Of a stretch of 64,000 nucleotides of DNA, positions 23,641-34,339 are shown piece after piece. The stretch lies in the NCBI GenBank assembly GCA_020226215.1, contig CM035232.1:56553220-56617219 (forward strand), read 5' to 3'. Source of the stretch: Sindora glabra (taxonomy: Eukaryota; Streptophyta; Magnoliopsida; Fabales; Fabaceae). The stretch's first letter is position 1. Each line of letters starts with the position of its first letter. The translations under genes and the position numbers were made by a program. The notes beneath the pieces are model-generated. The model was not told the origin of the DNA, did no database searches, and was given only the letters and a program-made list of their open reading frames with translations.

Positions 23641-24620
23641 GGGTTCAAACAAATTTCATGTTATGCATGAGTTTTTGAAACATAATCTACCTAAGTATGG
23701 TGGCATAAATCCTTCTACAGATCTTTATAAATTTTTAAATCATATGAAAAAGTTAGGTAAAATGTAACAAATCCTATAACTGGTGCGAATTAAACTAGTA
23801 GGTTATCAACTATAAGATATAACATAACATTGGTTTGTTAACTTTATAAAGAGTTAAGATATTTGTCTTCTGCCCTTAACTCAGGCAAATTTTTGAGAGA
23901 CATTTATTAATAAATTTATACCCCTAAGTATGCATCTAGGAAAGGCATAAGAATTCGAAAGCTTAAAGTAAGGGAGTCTCTCGATTGTCAACTATGATGT
24001 AAAGTTCATTGGATTGTTAAAGTATGCACTTAACTTGATTTCCACTGAGAGGGATTGAGTTGAAAGATTTATGCTTAGGCTTTGATATTATTGTTATGAA
24101 ATATAAATTAGGATGACAATACCATTTATTAGCAAGCTCTAAATTAGGCTATACAACTTAACTTAAGAGCTAAGGAAAGATAGGAGCATGAATCTAACTA
24201 AAGCGGGAGGAAAAGAAGACAATTTAAAAGGTAATTTCAAGAATAAACTAGTAAAAGGATGCCCTTTTAAGCCACATCTAAACTTACTAGAGGTGATTCT
24301 ACTATAGGGATGATTATTTTTCATGATACTTCAATAGGTTTTTTATAGTACGAAGTTCAAAGAACTAATAAGGCTATTTAAGTGCTTTCTTAAAATGGTA
24401 ACAAAATCTCCTTCCACTATTGAAGGTGGTATGAGACTTAGGATACATTGGTGCTCACAATATTAAACTCATCATGAAGGTCCATGTAACTGCTTTAAGG
24501 AAGCATGTTTTAAATGCAATCAAATTGGGTGCAAAACTAAGGATTGCTTAAAAGACATAAAAAGTTAAGAGGAAAGCAACTTTGTAACTAATGGAACATT
24601 CCTACTTTCCTACCTTCCAA
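23641..24620 (+). pseudogene. Gag remnant with a damaged zinc knuckle (chromovirus)
   Basis: Translated fragments include PKYGGINPSTDLYKFLNHMKKL and LNLISTERDWVERFMLRL across stops, as in the plant chromovirus Gag. At 24506-24547 the reading CFKCNQIGCKTKDC aligns with the CX2CX4HX4C knuckle (type CYRCGQMGHIAKDC), but the conserved His is replaced by Cys. Frameshifts separate the fragments. Confidence 0.75.
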
Positions 24621-24879
24621 CCATTTAAGAAATGCATCAAGATCTTCTAGGAGTGCAAATATGACTAATCATGAGAGGATAGCAATAAAAGTTAAACCTG
24701 AATTTGTGTCTTAGTGCAGCAATAGGTTCAAGCCTTTAATGCTATAGTAATAAGTACTTTTACAAAATCAAAAACCTTCCTATCAAAATTTTATTATTTA
24801 TTGCAAGTGCCATTCTTTTATATTGAGAAATTTTACTATTACCTTTAGTAGATCTCCAAAATTGATGAATGAGCCTTTA

Positions 24880-26170
24880 ATTTTAATGATGTTGGTTGGT
24901 AAATCTTTTATAGCTACCTATAAAATAAAAGTCCGCTTATAAAGATTCATAAGAATGTAATGCTTATAAGTCTAATTTTTTTAGACATAGTTAACTATGA
25001 TGTGATTTTAAGGATAGATTATCTATTTGCATATCATACTTATGTGAACTACTTTAATAAATTTATTACCTTGCCTATAAAGGGTTTACCACCTATAGAA
25101 TTCTAAAGAGACCAATTATAAGAATCAATCAAAATAATTTTGAATGTTAAAGTTTAATAGCTTGTTTAATAAAAATGTACCATATACTTGATAGTGATAT
25201 GAGATCTAAATCAATAAATCCATGATATTAGTAAAGTTCCCATATTAAAGGAATTTCACGATGTATTTCTAGAAGAATTGCATAGATTACCACTAGATCG
25301 AGAAATATAATTTCATATTGACTTTGATGCTTGGTTTTAAACATGTCTCTATACCTTTTTATAGAATAGCCTTATTAAAGTTGCTGGAATTGAAGAAGTA
25401 GTTGTAGGAGTTGATTGAGAATGGTTTTGTCCGCTTAAGTACTTTACCTAAGGGAGATCTAGTATTATTTATGTTAAAGAAGATTAAATTAATGGGATTA
25501 TACATAGAGCACCTATAACTTAATAGGGTTATCATTAAGAACAAAGATCCTCTCTCTCAAATTGATGGTTTTTTTAATTAGCTTTATGGGGTTAAATATT
25601 TTCCCAAGATAGATTTGTAAATAAGGTATCACCAATTAAAGATCTTCAAGGAAAACTTCCTAAAAATAGCTTTTAGAACTTAGTATGACCACTTCAAATT
25701 TATGATCATGTCATTAGATCAACCAATACCCTAGATGCTTTCATGGATTTGATGAATCACGTGTTCAAGTCTTTCATTGATTGATTTGTAATTATCTTCA
25801 TAAATAAGTTGTTAATGTACTTAAAGAGGGAGGTAGAGCATGTTCATTATATTAGAGCAATGTTACAAACCTTGTAGGAGCATCAATTGTATACTAAAAT
25901 TTTCAAGTATGAATTATAGATAACTAGTGTCAATTTTTTAGGACATATTATGTCCTAGGAGTAAGTGTGGGTGAATCCTAAAAAAAGGAAGAAATGGAGA
26001 ACTGTTGAGGCCTTCTTTAATCATAAAAATACGTAACTTTTTAAGACTAGTAGGATATCTTAAAGATTTATTAAAAACTTCTTAAAAATCTTCACACTAA
26101 GAAAGGGGTTAAATTTGAATAATTTGATACTTATGAAAATAGCTTCTAGAAATTGGAATTTTGCTTGACA
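24880..26170 (+). pseudogene. protease tail and reverse transcriptase remnant (chromovirus)
   Basis: VNYDVILRIDYLFAYHTYV (about 24990-25050) equals the MxxYDVILGMDWLxxYxAxV protease-RT linker. VPILKEFHDVFLEELHRLP (about 25240) equals VVxEFPDVFPEELPGLP. LDAFMDLMNHVFKSFID and VIIFINKLL (about 25730-25812) equal APATFMDLMNRVF...FVVVFIDDIL; the catalytic Asp-Asp pair has become Asn-Lys. LYTKIFKYEL and VNFLGHIMS follow. Many stops; no activity possible. Confidence 0.85.
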
Positions 26171-26575
26171 TTTGCACCAATATTAGCCTTGCCCTAAAAC
26201 ACTAAGGAATTTGTGGTCTACTGTGATGCCTTTGGAGTGGGACTCAGTTATGTCCTTGTATAGCATAGAAAGGTGATAACTAATGCTTTTAAGGAGTTGA
26301 AGAAGTATAAATAGAACTACTTTACTAATGATCTAGAACTAGCTGTTGTAATCTTTGCATTAAAGATTTTGGGGTATTATCTATATGGGGAGACCATTGA
26401 AATTTATATTGATCATAAGAGCCTAAAGTATATCTTTAAACAAAAAAAACCTTAATTTAGGCTAGATAAGGTGGATAAAGCTTGTTAAAAATTATAATTG
26501 CCCAATTCTCTACCTTCAGGTAAAGTAACTATTGTAGCAAATGCTCTTAACAAAAAAAAAAATGGAAATTTACTA
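26171..26575 (+). pseudogene. RNase H remnant (chromovirus)
   Basis: Good stretches remain: [54 protein letters not shown], and VTIVANALNKK. These equal the plant chromovirus RNase H series (FVVYSDASGxGLGCVL, THDLELAAVVFALKx[31 protein letters not shown]). It is the best preserved domain in this element, but still has stops (for example after the RLDKV text). Confidence 0.88.
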
Positions 26576-26739
26576 GCAAAGCTGTAAAGGCACCATTAGG
26601 AAGCCAAAGAGTAATTTTAGCCCATGTAATAGTATAATCTATCTTTATGGAAACAATTAAGGATGCTTAAAAATATGACTTCATGTACATAATCTTGTAA
26701 AAGAAGTAACTAGGGAATTAGACCCCAAGATAATAGTGG

Positions 26740-27530
26740 ATAAAAAGAGGTAGTATGCTATCAAAAGAAGATTTAATTTCCAATTAGTGTTGGAAATGAA
26801 CTATTGCACTAAGCCCATGATTCTTCATATATCATGCACCCTAGAATAACCTAAATGTACCATGAGCTCAAGAGTATTTTCTGATGAAAGGGAATGAAAA
26901 AGGACATATTACTTTATGATAAAATCTCTCACTTGCTAGCTAATGGCTAGCCAAAATGCATCAACCCCTTTTTATATAAAAATAGAAGTAGGAAAGCATT
27001 ATAATAGACTTTTTCACTAGATTAAAGAAAACTAAAAAAGGGTATGACTCTATATGCATCATTATTAATAGGCTTATAAAGTCAATGTATTTCTTATCAA
27101 TCAAAACTACATTCATAGTAGCATAATATATGCAACTACACCTTGATAGAACGGCACCCTTGTATGGAATCCTAATTATAATTATATTAAATTAAGGCAC
27201 TTAATTTATGTCTCATTTTTTGGAATCATTCAAATAGGCCTTAAGGACCTAATTATTGTAACATGGCATTCCACCCACAAACTAATAAGCAGTCTGAGTG
27301 AACTATCTAAATTCTCGAGGACGTGCTCAAAGTATATGCTTTGGATTTTGAAAGAAATTAGGAAAATCCTTTACATTTGATTAAGTTTTTCTATAATAAT
27401 AATTATTAATCCAGCATTTAGATAGCCTCATATAAAGCCTTTTATGGATGAAAATGTCAATCTCTAGTTGGATGGTTTCAATTAAGAAAGCCAAAGCTAC
27501 TAGGTCTAGAATTGGTTATTGATGCATTAT
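26740..27530 (+). pseudogene. integrase remnant (chromovirus)
   Basis: YDSICIIINRLIKSMYFL near 27040 equals the HDSIWVIVDRLTKSAHFLP core motif, with the catalytic Asp replaced by Asn. APLYGILIIII, FMSHFLESFK and YHGIPPTN equal VRLHGVPxSIISDRD, FTSRFWxSLQ and FHPQTDGQ. ICFGFKKLGKSFTFD and KAKATRSRIGY follow in shifted frames. The zinc-binding N-part is poorly preserved (MILHIS, SLTC). Confidence 0.8.
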
Positions 27531-28117
27531 AGAAAATTTGAGTTATTAAAAATTATTTGTAAACTACACAAGACAAGTAAAAATTGTAAGTAGATAAAAT
27601 AATGAAGGAATTGGATTTTCAAAAAGGGATATGGTATTTTTAAAACCCTCACCAATGATAGGCATAATGTAGTTTGGGAAAAAAAGGCAAACTAGCACTT
27701 CATTTTATAGGATCATATTGCATTCTCAGACGAGCTAGAGCAATGGCCTATCACTTGGATTAGCTAGACAGTCGATAGCCCATCCATCTAGTATTTTATG
27801 TGTCAATGCTCTAGAAGTACTTACTAAATGAATCCTATATAATTAAGGATGAGTTGCTATAATTAAATTATCAATTGACTTATGAAGAAAAGCTTTTCAG
27901 AATCTTAGATAGCCAAATTTGAAAACTAAGGTTTAAAGAAGTCCCGTTTATAAAAGTTTATTAGGAATGTCATGGTGTAGAAGAAGCCATATGGGAGTTG
28001 GAGACTAACATGTAAGAAAAATATCTATAACTATTTGGTAAGTATGAATCCTACTCTAGTATGATATTGTAATATTGTTAAACTAACATTAAACCTAAGA
28101 ATTTGAGGATGAATTCT
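27531..28117 (+). pseudogene. integrase C-terminal and chromodomain-like tail (chromovirus)
   Basis: MIGIM, FGKKGKLALHFIGSY and HLVFYVSMLQKY equal the GPLKGVMRFGKKGKLSPRYIGPF...HVFHVSMLRKY block that ends chromovirus integrases. YEEKLFRILDSQ, VPFIKV, and HGVEEAIWELETNM match the tail LxYEExPVxILDRxV...IPxVKVLWxNHxxEEATWExExxM, a chromodomain relative that can direct insertion to heterochromatin. Stops and shifts are frequent. Confidence 0.85.
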
Positions 28118-28118
28118 T

Positions 28119-28132
28119 TTATAAGGGAATAC
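28119..28132 (+). other. polypurine tract region of the chromovirus
   Basis: TTTATAAGGGAATAC lies just before the 3' LTR and follows GAGGATGAATTC, the counterpart of the GAGGACGAAxTTC text that precedes the tract in Tekay-type elements. Confidence 0.65.
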
Positions 28133-30040
28133 TATTATGTCCTCTACAAAAATATTAAATTTTTTTATTTATTTTGATATGACATATATAAAGATACAAT
28201 ATTAAGTAAAAAAAGGTTATATTTTAGTAAGTTTAGAAAAGGAGGTTCTAGAAGAACTATATGAGGAATAGATAAGGTGTGATTTAAAGTTATTACTAAA
28301 GAATATATGAATATAGAGAAGATTTAAGGAACATTTCTAAAATTATTCCTTCTACTATTCTTGACTTTAGGACTGATCCATCCATTTCCCCTTTATTCCA
28401 CTTACTTTTCACCAATCCATCCATTTCCTCTAAACTTTATTTTCTTTTACTTAAATTAAAGCAAAAAAGCATTGGTTTTCCCCAATTTCTTCTAGTAATT
28501 AAGGTAAATATTTCCTTTTTTTAGTGGATTTCCTTCCTATTCTTTCAAAGGTTTATGGAAAATTTGGGTGATTAAGTTTAAATAGGAAAATAAAACTCTA
28601 GTTAGAGAATTTCATAATTTTGGCATGATTAGGATTAAAAGAGGTTAAATCTACATTTTATTCTTCTCCTTCATAATAGGCAAGTAACTATCTCTAGCTA
28701 AATTGCATTGAATTTAAGGTTATAAGGTATTAGATTAGGATTTAGGGTTTTATCCTAGTTGAATAATTTAAATGATTATATGGGAATTTGTTGACATTTA
28801 ATTGAAAGAATGAATGCGATGATTTGTTAATATTTGATTCAAAGAAAGAATGAAATTAATGTATAAGTTATGATTCCTTATTTATGAGGAAATTAAGTTA
28901 GGTGGAGCCATCAATGCCTTAAAAAAGCATTAATGGCAATATAAACAATGTTTCACATTACATGATTTGTAAATTCCTGAAGAATGGTTAACTATTTTGC
29001 ACAATGATCTACCATTGTTTTAGAAATGCAGGTAAGAGATAGTGAATAGTTAATAGTTCATGGATTAATGGTTAACTATTTTGCCTTTAGAGAAACTGCT
29101 CATTTAGCTAAATAGGTGACTATTTGGTCTCTAACAATTAATTATTTGGCCTTATTTTGCACCTATCCTTATTAATTGATAATGGAGATTCCATGAATGA
29201 TTATTGGGCTTCCTAATTGAAAATGGGTTTTGAGGCCACACGTAGAAGCATGGTGTTATAAATGAAAATATGGGTACTATTTGAAATGTGCTATGTGACA
29301 TTGTGATAATGGATGATGTGATAGGGGAAAACACTAAGATTGGTAAATGCTTGTAAAGGTATAAGACTAATTCAAGAAGAATAAAGATAAACTTGTAAGG
29401 GTATAAGGATGATTATGAGTCATGAAGAGATCTATTTGCTTTCATATATAGCTAATGCATATATGGTGAATTGATGATTTACTTTAACTAAAATGCATAT
29501 CTTAATTATGGTAAAAATGTAATTAATATTAGGATAAATGTGTAAAAAAGGTACTCTAATGGTAAGCATAATTTTAAATCTTGATATTATTTGAGTATTT
29601 ACTCGCTAAACTCCAAATTTACCTTTCCCCATTTATTTGTGTAGACATTCAAGAGGCTCCACCGTCCTCACCTTAGAGTTAAAAGAGTTGAAGCCTTTGA
29701 AGTAGGTTGAATAACAATAGGACATTTTAGGTTGAATTAGTAATCTACAAGCCTTATTATTTATATGATATAAGGTAGAAATTGTAAAGAATTTTATGCT
29801 TTTGAGGAGAAGTTAAAATTAGCTTATCTTCATAAAGGAGATACACATAAGCTAATCTAACTTCTAGTCTACTTGTAAACTTACTTGATGTATTAGGATC
29901 ACTTTTTATTAATAGTAATGGCCCTTTTAGCCTCTAACTTAATTTATAAATAAATAAGTATCTAAATTATAAAAAAGACAGGCTAGTTGTGACTCAGTAA
30001 TAGGTACCATATCAATCATGATTCGAATTGGGTCATGATA
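28133..30040 (+). repeat. 3' LTR of the chromovirus
   Basis: 1908 bp; starts TATTATGTCC and ends GGTCATGATA. It aligns with 20852-22085 but has about 585 bp more (29174-29758). 28787-28860 shows a short tandem duplication of the TTTGTT(G/A)A(C/T)ATTTGATT unit compared with the 5' copy. The minus ORF at 29152-29334 is chance. Confidence 0.85.
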
Positions 30041-30140
30041 GATAGTGGTTACGAAGTTAAAAGATTATGATTGAAAATTTTCACCCACATTATCTTGTAA
30101 TAATGAACAATATAATGGATCTTTCCTTATCTATGGTTTT
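30041..30140 (+). mobile_element. continuation of TRIM LTR2 after the chromovirus insertion
   Basis: GATTATGATTGAAAATTTTC and TTATCTTGTAATAATGA match LTR1 at 20050-20100 (GATTATAGTTGAGAATTTTC, TTACCTTGTAATAATTGA). The first five bases, GATAG, are the right target duplication. Homology fades near 30140, about 90 bp before LTR1 ends, so LTR2 is truncated or interrupted again. Confidence 0.75.
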
Positions 30141-30161
30141 TCTATTAAGCCTCATTTGACC

Positions 30162-30972
30162 TACCGTATAAGATCCAATAGTATAGGATAAACTATACAA
30201 TTAGAGTTTATACAATGTTAGGGGTTCCAAATAGATTGTATAGGTTATACAAAAGTTTCCTCTTATATGTTAAGTTCCATATAAGGCTATCTACTCTTTG
30301 TAGGAAAGGATAAAGGCTAATAGAATATTATTAAAATAAATATTAAATTATTAAAATTAAAAAAAATTATTTTAAATCTTTTCTCTCTTATATTTATCTC
30401 ACATATCTTTTTTATAAAATTAAAATTAAAAACTTCTTTTACATTGACACTTATATTTTGATTTAGTATTTTTTTAAAATTTTATTTGATAATATTATAA
30501 TATGTTTATAACTTTTTGGATTTTGTAAATTATTTTTAATATTTTTAAATTGATTTATTGTTATTTCTTACTAATTTATTAACATACATTCTCACACACA
30601 TATTAATTTGTACATGCACATATATATATGCATTTGTGTATGTTTATTGGTGAAGCATTATATACCGTTTTATAACTATAATGTAAGTCTTTTAATATAT
30701 ATAATCATATTTTAAAAAAATATATATTTTTGTTAAATGACTTTTTGACCTAATTATATATACTTCAAATTCATTTGTGATGATTTTATTGGTTTTTGAT
30801 ATGTAAGAATATTTTAATTAAATGAATTACTTTTAAGCCTATATATTCTTGTACAAAATGACAATAAGCAATAGATAGAATAATTTTATATAAATTTTTA
30901 TCATATATAGTAGCAGACCAAATGTTTTAGAGTATACTTCCTTATCCTATACAGTATAATACTATTATGACC
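30162..30972. mobile_element. possible MITE (811 bp) with a 9-bp flanking repeat
   Basis: CATTTGACC (30153-30161) and TATTTGACC (30973-30981) could be a 9-bp Mutator-type duplication. Inside, TATAGGATAA lies 20 bases from the left end, and its complement lies 22 bases from the right end, with further TATAC matches. The terminal bases themselves match weakly, so this is tentative. The interior is AT-rich and non-coding. Confidence 0.35.
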
Positions 30973-31035
30973 TATTTGACCATGACTAGCATAAATTCTG
31001 TTACTAATAACCACAAGCCTATTTACCCAATATGG

Positions 31036-32887
31036 TATCATTACAAAATAGATAAGAGGACTCATCTAATTGATTCACTATATTTCATTTATCAAAATAA
31101 TATTTACGTTAAAGTTTAGTTGTCATGCATTCAAATATCTACAAGGTTTTTCTAAAAGTTCTAATTAAACCTCTATGTTGACTTCCTATCTTCTATCTAT
31201 GGCTATTCACAATATATCACTATTCTTGAAATGTCAGTGGTGGTTATGGATCTTCACATTGTTCACCTAAAAATATTTTGAAAAAAACAATGAGACTTAT
31301 AGCCCTAATAACTAGATAATTTACTTATTTAATCATTCTTCAATAATTTCTCAATTTATAATTCACATTATCTAGTCATAATACAAGATAAATCAAATGT
31401 ATTACAATTAAATATCACACATAGCAAACAATATATAATCAATAATTGAAAGTTCACCTTATGTTTCTTGATACTTATTAGTCACAATCCAACCTTATCC
31501 CTCCTAGTATTTTATTAATCACAATCTCAACCTTATCTCTCTTAATATACATGTCCAATATACTTATATCATCTGAATTTGGTATTTTTATCTTAATTTG
31601 ATATTTCAATTTCAAATTTCATCAAATCAAAGATCACATTCATTCAATCATTATAGCTTACACAATCAATCATTTGTCACCTAGCATAATTAATCAATCA
31701 CACCTATCCATATGTATATATGTGTATATGTATTGTTCTAATAATAATTCTATGGCTTAAAATGGACTTAAAGCCTTATAATATTCAGATATAATACTCG
31801 AGTATCGACTCCTAACATTAGAACTATACTTAAGTACTACAATTGAGTATTCTTCTTGTAGGACATTAAGGGACCTTAATATTTGAGCATAGTACTTGAG
31901 TATAGACTCCTTAATGATAGGGCTTGTATTTGAGAATACCACTTGATTATTTGTAGGCAGTAGCTAAATAGGTTCTTGATATTTGAATATAATACTTGAA
32001 TACTAACTTAATCGAGGTAGCATTTAAGTACTATACTTGAGTACTATTTTTGGAAGTTCTAGAAACACAACTCAAAATGCAAAACTTAGCCAAACTTCAT
32101 TAAATTCAACATGCAAGTTCAGAATCTTTTCAAGTGTAACTTCACATGGCACATATTAGCATTTTCTAGCTTAACACAGCCCAAGTTCATTATATACATA
32201 TCATTTTAGCTTAAATTGTCAAATAAACTAAAAAAGTATCAATTGATGATTCAACTTATTAAATTAAATAGTTTTATGAAGGAGGTAGATTATCTATTTA
32301 CCTCAATCTAAGAAAAAATGAAGATGCAATCAACCTGTATGAATTTTTGGTCTTATTACACTAAACAAGTTACCATTCAAATCCTTAATTGCTATTTCTA
32401 TAGATCAACCCAAAACAAACTACTCTTAAAGGAAATACATTGTTGATAGGAAAGCTTGATAAGATTTGAAGATGAATGTTCATAAACTCCAGTTTTAATT
32501 TGCCAAGATTGAGTAGTTTGATGGGTAGGATTTGAAATGAGTTTTCTTAGTAGGAAAGGAGAAGAATTTGGTGACAAAGATAGAAAATATAGAAAAAAGG
32601 AAAAAGAAAGTGATTTTTAACTTTTAAAACCACTAAGGCTATAATTGTAATTATAATGAATTATTAAAGGTAGTTTTGGAAAACAATTTCCCATATTTCC
32701 CTCATATGTCCTATTTCAATTCTAAGCTTACACAATTATAATATAATTTAATTAGTATTAAAACTCAACTTTTTATAATTAAGTACCTACCCTAAAGTTT
32801 TACACAACTTTCATAATTAACTAGTACATTTATCAATTTGCTAGTTATGTAGTTAAAACTGAATTTTATGATTTCAAGAGTGTAACA
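31036..32887 (-). mobile_element. solo LTR 2 (1.85 kb)
   Basis: On the minus strand it begins TGTTACACTC (32887) and ends TTTGTAATGATA (31036). Flanks TATGG (31031-31035) and TATGC (32888-32892) match at 4 of 5. No protein remnant inside. Termini resemble solo LTR 1 (TGTxAC... and ...TGATA), so probably also chromovirus-derived. The minus ORF at 31757-31942 lies in a repeat of the AGTACTTGAGTAT type and is not a gene. Confidence 0.65.
31790..32065. repeat. cluster of degenerate ATACTTGAGTACT motifs
   Basis: At least eight forms of TACTTGAGTA or its complement occur in about 275 bp (for example ATACTCGAGTATCGACTCC at 31795, TAGTACTTGAGTATAGACTCC at 31892, TACTATACTTGAGTACTATT at 32030). The unit is close to palindromic. 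It lies inside solo LTR 2. Confidence 0.7.
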
Positions 32888-32892
32888 TATGC

Positions 32893-34339
32893 TATATTAT
32901 TCAATAGTTCTTATATTATACTATATAGTGTAATAAATGATGCCTCAAAGTTAGATTTTTTTATGTTAAATTATTGGTGTATTTTATTATAATATTTTAA
33001 TTAATTTAATTGCATGATACTTGAGTATTTGAGAAAGAATATTTTTCCTAATCATTTGATATAGTTTAGGTGATATTTACTAATCCACTTTAATTTTTTT
33101 ATTTATTTTAATATTATAAATAAATAGAGGAATGAATAAATATAAAAAAAGAAAAATAAAAGACTAATAATACTAATTATGAAATTTGAGAAATGTAATA
33201 ATTTTTATGTTTATAAATAAGAGATAAGTGTTTTATTTACTCTTATAAGATAATAAAGGTAATCGAATAACTTGTAGTGTTGTATGCAAATTATCAACAT
33301 TAGTACTCAACTACTAAAATGGCAGTTTCCACTTTTATAGGTTAAATTGGTGATATCAAGTCCCTGAACACTATTTTACATCAAAATGGGAGCAAATAAG
33401 TGTTAAGACAAAGTTAAGGAGAAAAAGTATATTTAGGAGAGTTTATGATATAATAGTGCATCGATATATTATAAAATATGGCTATATATTAAGTTGTTAT
33501 TCTTTAATGAAACATCATAAGAGGTCCATTACTAATGTGGCAGTGAATTGATATAACACTAAATTTAATCATTGATATATTATTATATAATATACTAGAT
33601 CTAATTTTTGAAAAAAAATTTAATGTATTATTAAATCTGATGGTATATCAATGTAATAGTGTACCACAATCTCTTTCAACGTTATGTGATAATATATTAA
33701 CTTTTCATCTAGTGGTATACTAGTACGATACTTTATTCTATTAACATTGATTTTTTTTTTTTTTGGGATTGACAACTAAAAGTAGACATATCAAAATAGG
33801 CTAGCCAGACTTTATTAGGTTACTCTAATAGGTAAAAATTTTACACGACATTAGTTTTAAGTTAAATTGTTAATCCTAATTCTAATCTTAAGTCGATATT
33901 TATCATACAACACTAGATGGGTTTTACAAATACTTAAGTTTTAAATGTTAATTTCACATTAATAATAGTAGTTAATTGAAATCCATCATCATTATCGTCA
34001 TTATTATTTTCTTCATATGTGCTTATAAGCATCTGTAAAAGCTTTTTTACTCAATTTAATATATATTTTACAACTTTATCGCTTGTTATTTTATTCATAC
34101 TACATTTAATATATTTGCTTTATATTTATTTCTTAAACAATAAATTTTTTACAACTTTTTCACTTTGTTTCTTTCTCTCTTTTTGATTTTGTAAGTCATT
34201 TATTACCTTTCTATATATAAAAATATTCAATATTATTATTTATATCTAACTTTAATTTTCATAAATGAGATTTATAAATATTGTAAATATATTTTTTTTC
34301 TTAAATTATATTGTATGAAATTATTTTTATAATTTTTTT
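32893..34339. other. AT-rich stretch without a recognised gene
   Basis: No coding match. 33420-33740 has repeated GATATATTATxATAxxATA text and a T15 run near 33750, and may be an eroded small element. Nothing firmer can be said. Confidence 0.45.

Larger units (their letters stand above)
20852..30040 (+). mobile_element. decayed Ty3/gypsy chromovirus, Tekay/Del-like
   Basis: A 9.2-kb element: 5' LTR 20852-22085, iMet primer site 22089-22101, Gag, protease/RT, RNase H, integrase and a chromodomain-like tail (about 23650-28080), polypurine tract near 28119, 3' LTR 28133-30040. Every domain has many stops and frameshifts. It lies inside LTR2 of the TRIM-like element, shown by LTR2 continuing at 30046. 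The chromodomain-type tail and domain order place it in the chromoviruses; Tekay/Del is my best guess. Clearly non-autonomous. Confidence 0.88.
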
